This document shows positions 15,675 through 24,671 of a stretch of DNA of 64,000 nt, piece by piece. The notes under the pieces were generated by a model. It was not told where the DNA came from. It ran no database searches and saw only the letters and a list, made by a program, of their open reading frames with translations. This stretch comes from CAYXTW01 sp964452645 (GTDB lineage Bacteria > Zixibacteria > MSB-5A5 > GN15 > PGXB01): the NCBI GenBank assembly GCA_964452645.1, contig CAYVMO010000005.1, positions 1-64,000 of the forward strand. The letters are read 5' to 3'. The translations under genes were made by a program, and so were the position numbers. Position 1 is the stretch's first letter. Each line of letters starts with the position of its first letter.

Positions 15675-16481
15675 TTATAGTTTCTGGCAGGCTTCAACGC
15701 TCAGCCAGAATAGCTTTTCGGCAATCGGCATTCTCGATTTTTCAGGTCGTCGATCCCATTCCTCTCCGGATACATCGTCTCCGCCAAAGAGAATGTACCC
15801 CAATTGTACATTACGAAATTGCGCTACTGCAAAAAGTGCCGCAGCTTCCATCTCGACGGCAATGCATCCTTCGGATTTGCGAAGCTTGACTTTTGAATCT
15901 GTTTCACGGAAAATCGCATCGGTGGTCCAGGTCTTTCCGATACGATATGATTCTTTATGCTCATCAAGCGTAGATGTAATTGTATTTATGGCCTGCACAT
16001 TTGCAGCAACCTGTCGGCCGGGCGGGAGATAATGATATGAGACACCTTCGTCTCGAATCGCCGCATTTGGTACGATGAAACCACCAACAGGAATATTTCG
16101 GTCGAGAACGCCGGCACCTCCGTAAGCGATAAACTTCGTACACCCAAGAGCGATGGCTATTTCAAGCAATGCAGCTGCGAATGGCGCTCCGACAAAAGGA
16201 TGAAAAAAGGCCACCGGCTTCCCATTATGTTCGAATTCGTATATGTTACTTGATCCATAGACGCCCTTTTCGGTAAAGACAACCCTCGCCTTATGAGTCT
16301 TTGCGACATGCTCAACGACGTCTCGGAAAAAACATATGATACAATGTTCGGATATATCAATCGGCTCATACACATCCGATGGATCTATAATTGATCGTTT
16401 CTCCGGATCGAATTCCAAAATCGGATATTCATTTGCATCTGTCATGCGTATAATTTGCCGAAATGTCGGGTTTATTACCAC
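15675..16481 (-). CDS. nucleoside phosphorylase
   Basis: A PNP/uridine-phosphorylase-type enzyme. Seen are GAPFAAALLEIAIALGCTKFIAYGGAG (split phosphate-binding region), VPNAAIRDEGVSYHYLPPG, and the signature VEMEAAALFAVAQF with the usual nucleoside-binding Met-Glu. It cleaves a nucleoside with phosphate to base and ribose-1-phosphate; uridine is the best guess from FGGDDVSG near the C-terminus. The frame opens at GTG 16481 overlapping the TolC stop by 7 bases; an ATG at 16445 beginning MTDANEYPIL is the alternative start and fits family length. It is probably co-transcribed with the efflux operon, an odd partnership. Confidence 0.85.
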   Translation of the reverse strand: MVINPTFRQIIRMTDANEYPILEFDPEKRSIIDPSDVYEPIDISEHCIICFFRDVVEHVAKTHKARVVFTEKGVYGSSNIYEFEHNGKPVAFFHPFVGAPFAAALLEIAIALGCTKFIAYGGAGVLDRNIPVGGFIVPNAAIRDEGVSYHYLPPGRQVAANVQAINTITSTLDEHKESYRIGKTWTTDAIFRETDSKVKLRKSEGCIAVEMEAAALFAVAQFRNVQLGYILFGGDDVSGEEWDRRPEKSRMPIAEKLFWLSVEACQKL

Positions 16482-17785
16482 ACTTTTCTGCCGGTGGTTC
16501 TGTCGAGCGCATACAGGCTTACCGTGTAGTCGTAAAACGCCCGCAGGCGAATCAATTTAGCCTGTGATAGTGTCGTCTCTGCATCAAGCAGATCCAGATT
16601 GGTGATTACTCCTGCGGCATATCGGACACGGGCCATAGATACCGCTTTTTCGGCCTGATGCACCTGAGTTTCAGTACTCGAGATTTTCTCCAGGCTCGAA
16701 TTGACGCTCGCTATCGCTTGAAGGACTTCAGAGTGAACTTGTTGTTTTATATCGGTCGCGTGGGCCCGGGCCGAGTTAAGATCAGCATCGGCTTCAGCCT
16801 TCTGATGCCTCGTCTTGTGCCCGTTGAAAACGGGAATTTTCAATTCGAGCCCGGCCGCGTAATTCCCTCGCAAGGTATTCAGGTCAGGCTCGTACCCGTT
16901 TTTGAATCCGGTGGCAAGGTTCAGAGCCAGAAGCGGTTTATCGCCCAGAGCCGCCAGATGCAACCGTGCGGTGGCGTTGGTTTCAGCGTCATGCGCGAGT
17001 ATCAATTCCGGCCGCTGTTCCTCGGCAATTGCCATCAGCGAGTCCGGTTTGAGAGTCACTTTTTCGGAAGCAAAGACCCCACGCAGGTTAATCGGCGTGT
17101 CCGACGGGAGCCCGGTCAACTGCCGAAACATTATATTCTGTGTCTCCAGCGCATGCATGGCATCGATCTGGTCGCTCTGTACAACCGCGATTCTGACCCG
17201 GATAGTCAAAGTATCGAAATCAGTTGCAGTCCCGGCTTCCAATTTCTTGACACTAATCTCCAAATGCTGCTTAAGGGTTTGAAGCTGTTCGTCGAGAACG
17301 GAAATTCGTTGATGCAATATAAGAATGTTGTTAAAGACATCGATTGTTCGGTACGCGAGGTTGAATTTGACCAGGTCGATATTGTCGGCCGCCGTCTGGC
17401 GGTACGTCTCCGCCATTTTGACGGCTTTGCCTGTCCTTCCGAAATCGTACAACGTTTGATGCAGACCGAGATGAAAATCGTAATTGTCGTGAGGGGCTAG
17501 TTCGAGAGGACCCTGACCGGGAAGGTCGAAAGTCGGCACCGGCCCGATCCGAGCATATTCCCCGCCAAGTGAAATATCCGGATAGAGAGCACTGCGATTG
17601 ACATCAATCCGGGCCGCCGAGGCAATCATTCCATATTCCGCCTGTCGGACAGCTGCGTGATTCTTAAGAGTTAATCCGACCGCTTGCTCGATGGTGATGG
17701 AGTCGGAAAGTTCGGTCTGTGCCGCCGCCGTACCGGCGTACCAACCTGTCATAATCATTATCAAAATAAATGAAGCTGTTCTCAT
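16475..17785 (-). CDS. TolC-like outer-membrane efflux protein
   Basis: 436 residues with a cleavable signal peptide (FILIMIMTGWYAGTAAAQ) and two OEP repeats. The first repeat starts SITIEQAVGLTLKNHAAVRQAE with YPDISLGGEY. The second has long coiled helices (ARAHATDIKQQVHSEVLQAI, VSMARVRYAAGVITNLDLLD). It forms the trimeric outer-membrane channel for the adjacent EmrAB-type pump. It follows the transporter gene by ten bases and overlaps the phosphorylase gene. Confidence 0.92.
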   Translation of the reverse strand: MRTASFILIMIMTGWYAGTAAAQTELSDSITIEQAVGLTLKNHAAVRQAEYGMIASAARIDVNRSALYPDISLGGEYARIGPVPTFDLPGQGPLELAPHDNYDFHLGLHQTLYDFGRTGKAVKMAETYRQTAADNIDLVKFNLAYRTIDVFNNILILHQRISVLDEQLQTLKQHLEISVKKLEAGTATDFDTLTIRVRIAVVQSDQIDAMHALETQNIMFRQLTGLPSDTPINLRGVFASEKVTLKPDSLMAIAEEQRPELILAHDAETNATARLHLAALGDKPLLALNLATGFKNGYEPDLNTLRGNYAAGLELKIPVFNGHKTRHQKAEADADLNSARAHATDIKQQVHSEVLQAIASVNSSLEKISSTETQVHQAEKAVSMARVRYAAGVITNLDLLDAETTLSQAKLIRLRAFYDYTVSLYALDRTTGRKVW

Positions 17786-17795
17786 ATTCGGTATC

Positions 17796-19436
17796 CTATT
17801 CGGCCCGCGCGGTTACTGGTTTATTCCCGGGAGGACGGCGAGTACCGGCACGGCGTATGCGTATTATAAAAAGCGGTACTACGCCGGCCAAAACGATCAC
17901 ACCAGCCAGAAGAAATACATCGTCGACCGCCTGGATAAAAGCCTGATTGGCAATGAATGTTCCGATCTGCGCTTTGGCTTGCGCTAATGCGGCCCCCGCT
18001 GTACTCCCGGCGGCGTGTACTGCCCACGATTGCAATTTCATAACCGTTTGTTTGAACGTGTCGGAGTAAGCATTGACCTGTTCGCCGTACATGGACGCAT
18101 GATAAATGGTGCGACGAGTTAAGATCGTCCCGAACATCGCCACACCAAAGCTCCCGCCAATCTGACGGATAACGTTGAGCAGGCCGGAGGCCTGAGCCAT
18201 CTTTTGATGTGATATCTCCGAAATGGACATGGCCATAAGCGGTGCAAACAGTACACCCATAGCGATGCCGCGAAGAATGAGCGGAAACATTATTTCGTGT
18301 CTCTCTGAATACAACGACAAATTGGAGAACTGATAAAAAGTGAAAGCCATCAGAGCAACACCAAGAATCGTCGGGACTTTGGGGCTAAATCGATCGCCGT
18401 ACCATCCGGCCAAAGGAGCTGCCAACCCCTGCATGATGCCAACCGGAAGAAAGACGAGGCCCGCCTGGAGCGGTGTATAACCGAGTGAGTTCTGAAGATA
18501 AATAGGCAAAAGGAACGTGCTTCCGAACATTCCCAAGCCGAACAGAAAAAGCACCACATTGCAAACCGCAAAATTGAAATTCTTGAAGAGATTGAGTTCG
18601 ATTAGCGGATGGCCAACACTAAACTCCGTAGTCAGGAAGATTACCAGCGACACAGCCGATACGGCGAAGCAAGTGAGAATGTAATCGGAAGTCCAGCCGC
18701 CGGTGTTCCAGGCAGAATTGCCGCTGGACAGAGCGAGAAGAAGAGAAGTCAAGAAAGCCGCGAGAGAGAGAAAGCCTATCAGATCGAAAGAGCGGGCAGC
18801 AGCCGCTTTGTGCTCTCGAAGGATAATTACGGCGGCCGCCATACCGAGAATGCCGACCGGGACATTGACGTCGAAAATCGTGTGCCAGGAAAAATGGTCA
18901 ATCAGGTATCCGCCAATGGCGGGACCAAGGGATACGGAGGCCGATGCGGCTATTGACCAGAACGCCAGGGCGATTCCGCGCTTTTCGGGCGGAAACTCAC
19001 GGGTAATGATGGCCATCCCGACCGGCATCAGAATGCCTGATCCGGCACCTTGAAACACTCGGAATAATATCAATATGTTGAAATCCCAGGCAGTACTGCA
19101 TAAAAATGAACTGGCGGTGAATAACAGCAACCCTAATGTGAAGATCAGCTTGTACCCGAAGCGGTCGGCAAGCCAACCGGAAGTTGGCAGCATGACACCG
19201 AAGATCAGCAGGTAGGCAGTGAGGACCCATTCCACGCGATCGACCGTTACGCCAAACGAAGACATGAGTTTCGGTAGGGCAACGTTGACAATCGTTGCAT
19301 CTAAAACCGCCATGAAGGTTGCTATCATGACTCCGGCGAGAACCAGCCATTTATACGATCCGTGTTCAGGCCGAAGCTGCGGGTAGTCTCGAATCAATTT
19401 CGAGCGAAAATCGCGCCACCGGAAAGCTGCCGTCAT
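17796..19436 (-). CDS. EmrB/QacA-type drug efflux MFS transporter
   Basis: 546 residues with fourteen predicted helices after a 30-residue cytoplasmic head. DHA2 features: FMAVLDATIVNVALPKL (motif D1), GWLADRFGYKLIFTLG (motif A) and GPAIGGYLIDHFSWHTIF (motif C). A periplasmic loop with an amphipathic Ala/Gln-rich segment lies between the last two helices. It is the inner-membrane proton antiporter of a tripartite pump. Its ATG abuts the stop of the membrane fusion gene (TAAATG) and it is followed at ten bases by the TolC gene. Confidence 0.93.
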   Translation of the reverse strand: MTAAFRWRDFRSKLIRDYPQLRPEHGSYKWLVLAGVMIATFMAVLDATIVNVALPKLMSSFGVTVDRVEWVLTAYLLIFGVMLPTSGWLADRFGYKLIFTLGLLLFTASSFLCSTAWDFNILILFRVFQGAGSGILMPVGMAIITREFPPEKRGIALAFWSIAASASVSLGPAIGGYLIDHFSWHTIFDVNVPVGILGMAAAVIILREHKAAAARSFDLIGFLSLAAFLTSLLLALSSGNSAWNTGGWTSDYILTCFAVSAVSLVIFLTTEFSVGHPLIELNLFKNFNFAVCNVVLFLFGLGMFGSTFLLPIYLQNSLGYTPLQAGLVFLPVGIMQGLAAPLAGWYGDRFSPKVPTILGVALMAFTFYQFSNLSLYSERHEIMFPLILRGIAMGVLFAPLMAMSISEISHQKMAQASGLLNVIRQIGGSFGVAMFGTILTRRTIYHASMYGEQVNAYSDTFKQTVMKLQSWAVHAAGSTAGAALAQAKAQIGTFIANQAFIQAVDDVFLLAGVIVLAGVVPLFIIRIRRAGTRRPPGNKPVTARAE

Positions 19437-20414
19437 TTATTTCTCCGTAACCCGTATCTTCACTTCAACCGACATACCCGGCAGCAGGATAGGCCGTCTG
19501 CCGGGGTCCGAGCTATCGAGGTCGGTAAACACTATCTTGACCGGAACTCGCTGGGTGACCTTCGTGAAGTTGCCGGAGGCATTATTGGGTGGTATAAGAG
19601 AGAATTGTGATCCTGCCGCGGCGCCTATCAATTCGACTGTGCCGGTAAGTTTACGGTTGGAAAATGCGTCAACTGATATCTCGACGGAATCTCCCGGGTG
19701 GATCGACGCCAGTTTAGTTTCCTCGAAATTTGCGGTTACCCAGACATCATTGAGGTCAAAAAGGGTGAAGATCGGTTGGCCCGGCTGGACAATGTCGCCG
19801 TGGACAACCCATTTCCGGGCCACGATGCCGGAGGTAGAGGCGATAATTCTGGTGTTTTTGAGTTGAGTTTCGATTACCGCCAACTGCGCCTGCGACGCTT
19901 TAACATGGCTGAATGCGACAGCCTGCTGTGCCTGTGCCATTTCGAGAGCTTTGCCGGCATGATCGAACTGTTGACGGGTGATCACGTTATTTTCGAATTG
20001 AACTGAGTCTCGATAGAAGTCATCCTTGGCCTGGTCCAAAGCTATTTTCGTAACCTGTACGTTCTGCTGCACATAATCGAGAGCAGCCTGAGCCTCCGCT
20101 TCCTGAGCTTTCAGGTCTGAGTCATCAATTTGCACCAGTAAATCCCCCGCCACCACTGAATCGCCCTCGTCCGCGCTCAAGGTTGTTATGCGACCAAGGA
20201 TCTTCGAACTAATTGTCACGGCGTCGCTGTCAATAACGGCATCATCGGTGGCAACATAACCACGAAGAAATTCATACCAGTAGAAAATTACCACGGTGGC
20301 AATCACCAGTAACAGCAACACCGGAATAAGGAATCTCTTCCTGCGATGGTGCCCGGTGTCCGGTGTCCGCTGTCGCTCCTCTTCCATATGCTCTTCTGCC
20401 ATTTTTCCTGTCAT
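19437..20414 (-). CDS. HlyD/EmrA membrane fusion protein
   Basis: 325 residues with an N-terminal cytoplasmic tail and a single membrane helix (RFLIPVLLLLVIATVVIFYWY). The two biotinyl-lipoyl half-motifs (VTISSKILGRITTLSADEGD and RIIASTSGIVARKWVVHGD) flank an alpha hairpin of about 90 residues. A C-terminal beta-barrel (NDVWVTANFEETKLASIHPG) follows. It bridges the EmrB-type transporter and the TolC channel. ATG at 20414 is used; Met5 is an alternative with AGGA four bases before it. Confidence 0.93.
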   Translation of the reverse strand: MTGKMAEEHMEEERQRTPDTGHHRRKRFLIPVLLLLVIATVVIFYWYEFLRGYVATDDAVIDSDAVTISSKILGRITTLSADEGDSVVAGDLLVQIDDSDLKAQEAEAQAALDYVQQNVQVTKIALDQAKDDFYRDSVQFENNVITRQQFDHAGKALEMAQAQQAVAFSHVKASQAQLAVIETQLKNTRIIASTSGIVARKWVVHGDIVQPGQPIFTLFDLNDVWVTANFEETKLASIHPGDSVEISVDAFSNRKLTGTVELIGAAAGSQFSLIPPNNASGNFTKVTQRVPVKIVFTDLDSSDPGRRPILLPGMSVEVKIRVTEK

Positions 20415-20432
20415 CTTTCGTTTATTTTATCG

Positions 20433-20912
20433 TTATATATTGTGGCGGTGTTCGCCCTTGATTTCCATCATATCTAAAAGTAGTCTTAGCCCCTTCAGAA
20501 TATCATTCAATTGCCCGGCCGATAGTTTATCGATCGTATGGATTAAGAGTCCCATACCGGCCAGCGGCGTTCTCCTGATCACCCGTCTGCCCTGGGCGGT
20601 TACGTTCAGATGTACTATCCGATGATCCTCATCGCTGCGCTTTCGCGTGACATATCCCTTTTTTTCCAGACGGCCAACGATCCCCGAGGTGCTGCTGATA
20701 TGCAGAAACATCCGTTCACTGAGTTTACCGGGGGAAATACCCGGCGACAAGCCTATGATACGGAGCGCACCCAATTGCTGGCCGGTAATTCGATACTTTC
20801 GAATGAACTCGCGCGACTGCCTTTGAGCCGTTCCCTGCAATAAGCGCATCGAATTCACGATCTCGCCGATATTACGGCGATGCCGCTCGATCTTTGCCGA
20901 TTCGTTCTTCAT
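20433..20912 (-). CDS. MarR-family transcriptional regulator
   Basis: 159 residues with the winged-helix core of MarR proteins: QQLGALRIIGLSPGISPGKL, SERMFLHISSTSGIVGRLEKKGYV and the wing RKRSDEDHRIVHLNVT. Dimerisation helices lie at both ends. As first gene of the marR-emrA-emrB-tolC operon it should repress the operon and release on binding the pump's substrate. A 10-bp palindrome lies immediately before its start codon and a perfect TATAAT further up. Confidence 0.92.
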   Translation of the reverse strand: MKNESAKIERHRRNIGEIVNSMRLLQGTAQRQSREFIRKYRITGQQLGALRIIGLSPGISPGKLSERMFLHISSTSGIVGRLEKKGYVTRKRSDEDHRIVHLNVTAQGRRVIRRTPLAGMGLLIHTIDKLSAGQLNDILKGLRLLLDMMEIKGEHRHNI

Positions 20913-20957
20913 ATAGTACTATTTCGTATCCAAATATTATGTACACAAAGCATTATA
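20913..20957 (-). promoter_or_regulatory. candidate promoter and operator of the efflux operon
   Basis: On the minus strand TATAAT lies at 20957-20952 with only a poor -35 (TGGTTT) 17 bp upstream. The palindrome ATAGTACTAT (20913-20922) sits between it and the start codon, where a MarR dimer could block transcription. Confidence 0.4.
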
Positions 20958-21275
20958 CGCAGAAAAACGATGAAAAACCACTAATTTTTCGACGGCCATA
21001 CCGGCGATTTGCCACATGGAATAATCTCTGCCCGCCATATATATTTTTAAAAGGCAGGTCGGTCAATGGATGCGACATAATCACAGATAATGATATAGAA
21101 AACAAATAGTTAAGAATAGGATTGGCCGGTTATGAACGTAGTGAGTTGGGAACAATTTTATTGTATTATTAATGTGATACTATTCGTTGTTTTCACCGGG
21201 AAAACAGGAATTCTAGGTTTTTCTCCAGCCTTAGATATCGGCATAATTTTTTATGATGCAATTGCTTGCAAAAAT

Positions 21276-21345
21276 TGGAAGTGGGGAAGATCGAACCCCT
21301 CGACTTACATTGTGGCACAAGGACTTACACCGCCTTGTGACCGAA
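21276..21345. repeat. tmRNA 3'-end-like repeat A (att-like scar)
   Basis: 21276-21299 matches the plus-strand image of the tmRNA 3' end at 38337 with four or five mismatches in 24. The following 45 bases match the repeat at 32441, including ATTGTGGCACAAGGACTTA, which holds the palindrome TTGTGGCACAA. The rest of the gap 20958-21404 shows no convincing gene. Confidence 0.7.
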
Positions 21346-21404
21346 TCGTAACCTTATTCTTCGAAGCACAATACCGAAAAAAGAGAGAACCGCCAGCCTC
21401 GAAA

Positions 21405-22604
21405 CTAATGCTTTTGCTTTGGCTTTAACCGCACGACCGAATCGCCTGATCGGATGACGATTTCACCGGTTTTTTCGTCCTCTTCCACTCGTATGTTTTG
21501 GTCACCGCGCACCTCGATTTCAGTGTTGCCCGTTGACCCACTGTATCTGAGCGGCTGCAGCGTGTCGAAACCAAGGGATTCAGGCTTGGCCTCGGATTGA
21601 TTACGCTGCGGACGCCGTGTGGCCAAAGTCTCGACCGTGAACGTCCGACCTCCGCGCTGGACCTTCCACTCGATGATCTGCCCCGGTTCCATATGGGAAA
21701 ACCTCTTTCCGCCCTTCTTGCTGTCGAGCTTCAATCCGTCGATCTCGAGAATCACATCGTTGATTTGAAGACCCGCTTCGTCGGCTGGGCTGCCCGGTTG
21801 AATCGATTTGATCGAGGGTGGCTCGTCGAAGTGCCACTCGGCAGGCTTGGCCCCGTCCTGATGTTGGATGCTGCCACCAAACATCAGCCCGAAGCCAATC
21901 CAACCCCGTGGGAACATACTGCCGAAATCGATGTTAAATTCCGGTAATGAAGATTGGCCGAGAGGTGTCGGTATCCCGGTCGATGATATTGCATCTCCGA
22001 GCTTTGCAGCGCGTTTTGACAGCTCCTCGATTGAACGGGCCAGTTCCGGTAAGGTTGTCTGCCCCGGCTCGATGGTTACGTCGTTTGATGCGTCGGAGCG
22101 GCGGACGGTGAGATCAATCGATACTTCAGGCTCAGGTACGGCGCGCGGTATAATAGTCACGGTATGCGTCCGGCCCCGGCGCCTGACTTCGAGTTCGACC
22201 GGCTCACCGGCCACAAGATTGGCAAATCGAATGCCGGCCTTCCGCGTAGTGATAAGCATTCCATCTATGGCGACGATCACATCTCCCTTCTTAAGCTTGT
22301 CATGGGAGGGACCATCGGGGTCGAGTTCTGTTATTTCAGGCTCGGTTTGAAACAGCCACGATTGCTCATCTTCACCTGAAGTAAAGGTGCAGTTGCACTC
22401 CATTTCGGTAATCCCCAGCATATCCATTGAGTGATGCGATGACCGATTGGCCGCTTCTCCAAGCCGTGCAGCAAACTCTCCAACTGACCGGGAATCGAAT
22501 GTTCCTGAATTGTCCCCGTCGTATGCCCAGGATCTATCTACCGCAAGTGAGAGTAGTGCCAGCACGACGCCACACCATATAATGTACTCAGCGAATCTCC
22601 TCAT
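21405..22604 (-). CDS. secreted protein with two PDZ domains
   Basis: ATG at 22604 has AAAGGAG seven bases upstream; an upstream in-frame ATG at 22628 lacks one. 399 residues: signal peptide (YIIWCGVVLALLSLAVDRSWA), a PDZ domain at about 85-150 (LKKGDVIVAIDGMLI) and a second at about 255-330 (AGLQINDVILEIDGLKL). A charged C-terminal tail follows. No protease domain is present, so it is a periplasmic PDZ adaptor rather than a DegP-type enzyme. It follows the sigma and putative anti-sigma genes by about 35 bases. PDZ proteins commonly act in release of anti-sigma factors, so a signalling role is plausible but inferred. Confidence 0.8.
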   Translation of the reverse strand: MRRFAEYIIWCGVVLALLSLAVDRSWAYDGDNSGTFDSRSVGEFAARLGEAANRSSHHSMDMLGITEMECNCTFTSGEDEQSWLFQTEPEITELDPDGPSHDKLKKGDVIVAIDGMLITTRKAGIRFANLVAGEPVELEVRRRGRTHTVTIIPRAVPEPEVSIDLTVRRSDASNDVTIEPGQTTLPELARSIEELSKRAAKLGDAISSTGIPTPLGQSSLPEFNIDFGSMFPRGWIGFGLMFGGSIQHQDGAKPAEWHFDEPPSIKSIQPGSPADEAGLQINDVILEIDGLKLDSKKGGKRFSHMEPGQIIEWKVQRGGRTFTVETLATRRPQRNQSEAKPESLGFDTLQPLRYSGSTGNTEIEVRGDQNIRVEEDEKTGEIVIRSGDSVVRLKPKQKH

Positions 22605-22640
22605 GTTCTGACTCCTTTCTCTTATCAAGTCACTCAGGCA

Positions 22641-23246
22641 TCAGAATTCGATGATCCTGGTGCCTTCGATGGCGGCGCTGCCGCGGTCTTTAACTTTCCG
22701 CCGGGCTGGATCACTCTCGATCGCAGCCAGCAGTTGCCCCGCCAGCTCGTTTTTAGGCACTAGACGGGTAACCTGATCGGCGGCCGTACAGAGCGTTGAA
22801 AGTGCGACTTCTCGACCCTGAGTCGCCTGTTGACCATCGATGCTGTCAGGGAGGGCGGCCAGATGTTCAAGCGCCAGCAAGTATGCCGATCCCGCCTGCT
22901 GCAGGGATGCAGCAGCGGAAAGATCATCCCTTCCTTGTAATATGGGCTGGTCGCTGGCGGGCTGGCGCGACCCGGTCCATTGGCCGAGCACAAAACCGGT
23001 TGCCAGCAGGACCACGCAAGCCGCCGCTACGGCGGCCATGCGCCTTGCTGTGATCTCGATTACTCGGTAACGAGGCGGTGTGACGAAACCGCGTTCGCGA
23101 AGCATGTTGACCACATGCTCCTCCAACGCATCGCTTGGCATGCGGTCACGTGGGAGTTCCTCCAGAGCTTTCTTTTCAGCTGCCGTTAGTTCGAACTCCT
23201 CTTGGAATTTCTCGCCATCGTGGCGATTGTTATTATGGTCTTTCAT
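22641..23246 (-). CDS. putative membrane anti-sigma factor
   Basis: ATG at 23246 overlaps the sigma stop (ATGA) and has GGAG seven bases upstream. 201 residues: a charged N-terminal cytoplasmic region of about 75 residues (FELTAAEKKALEELPRDRMP), one membrane helix (MAAVAAACVVLLATGFVLGQW) and a helical periplasmic domain. The overlap with an ECF sigma gene and the single-pass topology indicate an anti-sigma factor. The zinc-binding H-x3-C-x2-C motif is absent, so it would be a non-canonical one. The ELTAAEKKAL segment recurs as ELTPAEKRQL in the sigma partner at 30528, suggesting a shared sigma-binding element. Confidence 0.65.
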   Translation of the reverse strand: MKDHNNNRHDGEKFQEEFELTAAEKKALEELPRDRMPSDALEEHVVNMLRERGFVTPPRYRVIEITARRMAAVAAACVVLLATGFVLGQWTGSRQPASDQPILQGRDDLSAAASLQQAGSAYLLALEHLAALPDSIDGQQATQGREVALSTLCTAADQVTRLVPKNELAGQLLAAIESDPARRKVKDRGSAAIEGTRIIEF

Positions 23247-23800
23247 GGTCTCACTCCGTTTCTTGCTGATAACCACTCGCGAATCATTCTACGCGCTCGG
23301 AACAACTGACTCTTCGTGGTTCCCACCGGAATTTCGAGCTGTTCTGCGATTTCAGCGTGTGTAAAGCCTTCGATATCGTGAAGCACTAGCGCCATACGGT
23401 AATCGTCCGGCAACACCTGAATTGCCCGACTCAGATCTATTCGCGCCTCAAGATCTCCGTCATGAATGGGTGGCTTGAGCAATAGGTTATTCGCTGCAGT
23501 CTGGGCGTTCTTGCTCCGGCGCAGATGGCCGCGTACGACGTTCAGTCCGATGCCCAACAACCACGTCGAGAATGTCGATTTCCACTCAAACTGCCTGAGT
23601 TGCTCGCAGGCCCGAATCCACGTCTCTTGAACGATGTCCTCGTCTTCCGGATTGGCCGCTGGCAGCAGGCGGGATACGAATCCAAGCAAGCGCGGTGTGT
23701 GACGACGGTAGAGTTCTCGGAATGCCTGTTCGTCGCCGAATTTCAAAACATCTCCGATCAGATGGCGATCAGCTCGGACAATTGTTGACTCGTTTTTCAT
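23243..23800 (-). CDS. ECF RNA polymerase sigma factor
   Basis: 185 residues. Region 2 contains DEDIVQETWIRACEQLRQF and TFSTWLLGIGLNVVRGHLRR. Region 4 has LVLHDIEGFTHAEIAEQLEIP and TTKSQLFRARRMIREWL. It is the first gene of a three-gene minus-strand unit with the anti-sigma-like and PDZ genes. The unit is clearly richer in G+C than the cassettes on its right, in line with separate acquisition. Confidence 0.93.
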   Translation of the reverse strand: MKNESTIVRADRHLIGDVLKFGDEQAFRELYRRHTPRLLGFVSRLLPAANPEDEDIVQETWIRACEQLRQFEWKSTFSTWLLGIGLNVVRGHLRRSKNAQTAANNLLLKPPIHDGDLEARIDLSRAIQVLPDDYRMALVLHDIEGFTHAEIAEQLEIPVGTTKSQLFRARRMIREWLSARNGVRP

Positions 23801-24153
23801 CTCTGGTACTGAGTCGAATGAAAAAGCAAAAAGGTTCCCGAGAATCTCACGATTCTTCCTAAGCTACCAAGGTTACATATCCATCTGTCTTCCTTCAATA
23901 GACTACGAAGGCATTCCAATATTGTTGTTTTCGCGGGTGGTCTCCCGACGAGGCCAGCGGATCTGGGTTGGGACTGTACATTTTTGCAAAAACAGCTGGC
24001 GTATCACTTCATAGTTACTGTGACCAAATCGTGTCCAAAATGGTGTTATGTTATTCGGTTTTATTGGGGGATATAGACTTACAAAGGCAGGAGCGGTGGG
24101 CATTATACCCCCGTCCGGCAGATAAGCTATTGTTTTGTAATGAGTTATACTGG

Positions 24154-24311
24154 TGAAGGTGGGAGGAATCGAAAAAAAGGGCTTTTATAACTTTTTGAAA
24201 CGCATCAAATTACGTCGCAACTCATTGCTTCCTATGAAATTGCATTCCTTATTTGGTTTTGTTTGTTTGTGTCTATTTCAGGTTGTTTTTCTCCGATTTG
24301 GCACAAATATG
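24154..24311. repeat. tmRNA 3'-end-like repeat B (att-like scar)
   Basis: 24154-24173 differs from the tmRNA 3' end in two of 20 positions. The next 140 bases are closely similar to those after repeat C at 29497, ending in TTTGGCACAAATATG. The surrounding gap 23801-24671 holds, besides this repeat, only the excisionase remnant described next. Confidence 0.75.
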
Positions 24312-24370
24312 ATCGAGGACTTGGCTCACATTGCGGTCAAATTGTAACCGTTTCCTTCTTATATGCTTGA

Positions 24371-24532
24371 ATCAATCTTTCCGAATACTCAGACAAACCT
24401 TCCACGGTTTATCGATGGACACATAAGGGATTTATTCCGAATACTAAGCTGCGTAAATTTGTCAGGTTTAAGATATCGCAGGTGGAGAAGTGGGTAGAGA
24501 AAAGATCAAAAGATGGCAGGTTGAAAAGATAG
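24371..24532 (+). pseudogene. excisionase-like HTH protein remnant
   Basis: An open stretch of 53 codons ending at TAG 24530-24532 encodes KPSTVYRWTHKGFIPNTKL followed by KFVRFKISQVEKWVEKRSK. This is the MerR-like winged helix of HTH_17/excisionase proteins (the STVYRW-KGFIP and VRF-xVxxW pattern). It is preceded in frame by TGA at 24368 with no start codon and lacks the usual N-terminal strand, so it looks truncated. Its place 60 bases from repeat B fits a decayed recombination module of an integrative element. Confidence 0.7.
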
Positions 24533-24671
24533 ATTGATGTTAAAAGTTGGGAGTGAAAGAATCTTGTCCAGCATTTGCAATTTGAAAAAAGTAATTCACT
24601 TCATTTTATTATAACAAAATAATGAGGGGAATCAATCAAATGTCATGGAAAGCTATTCCCGCCATTGTAAT

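Noticed and set aside
21276..21345. A tRNA or second tmRNA gene
   Set aside because: Only the 3' T-arm-like end is present; no acceptor partner or mRNA-like domain exists nearby, so it is a partial copy.
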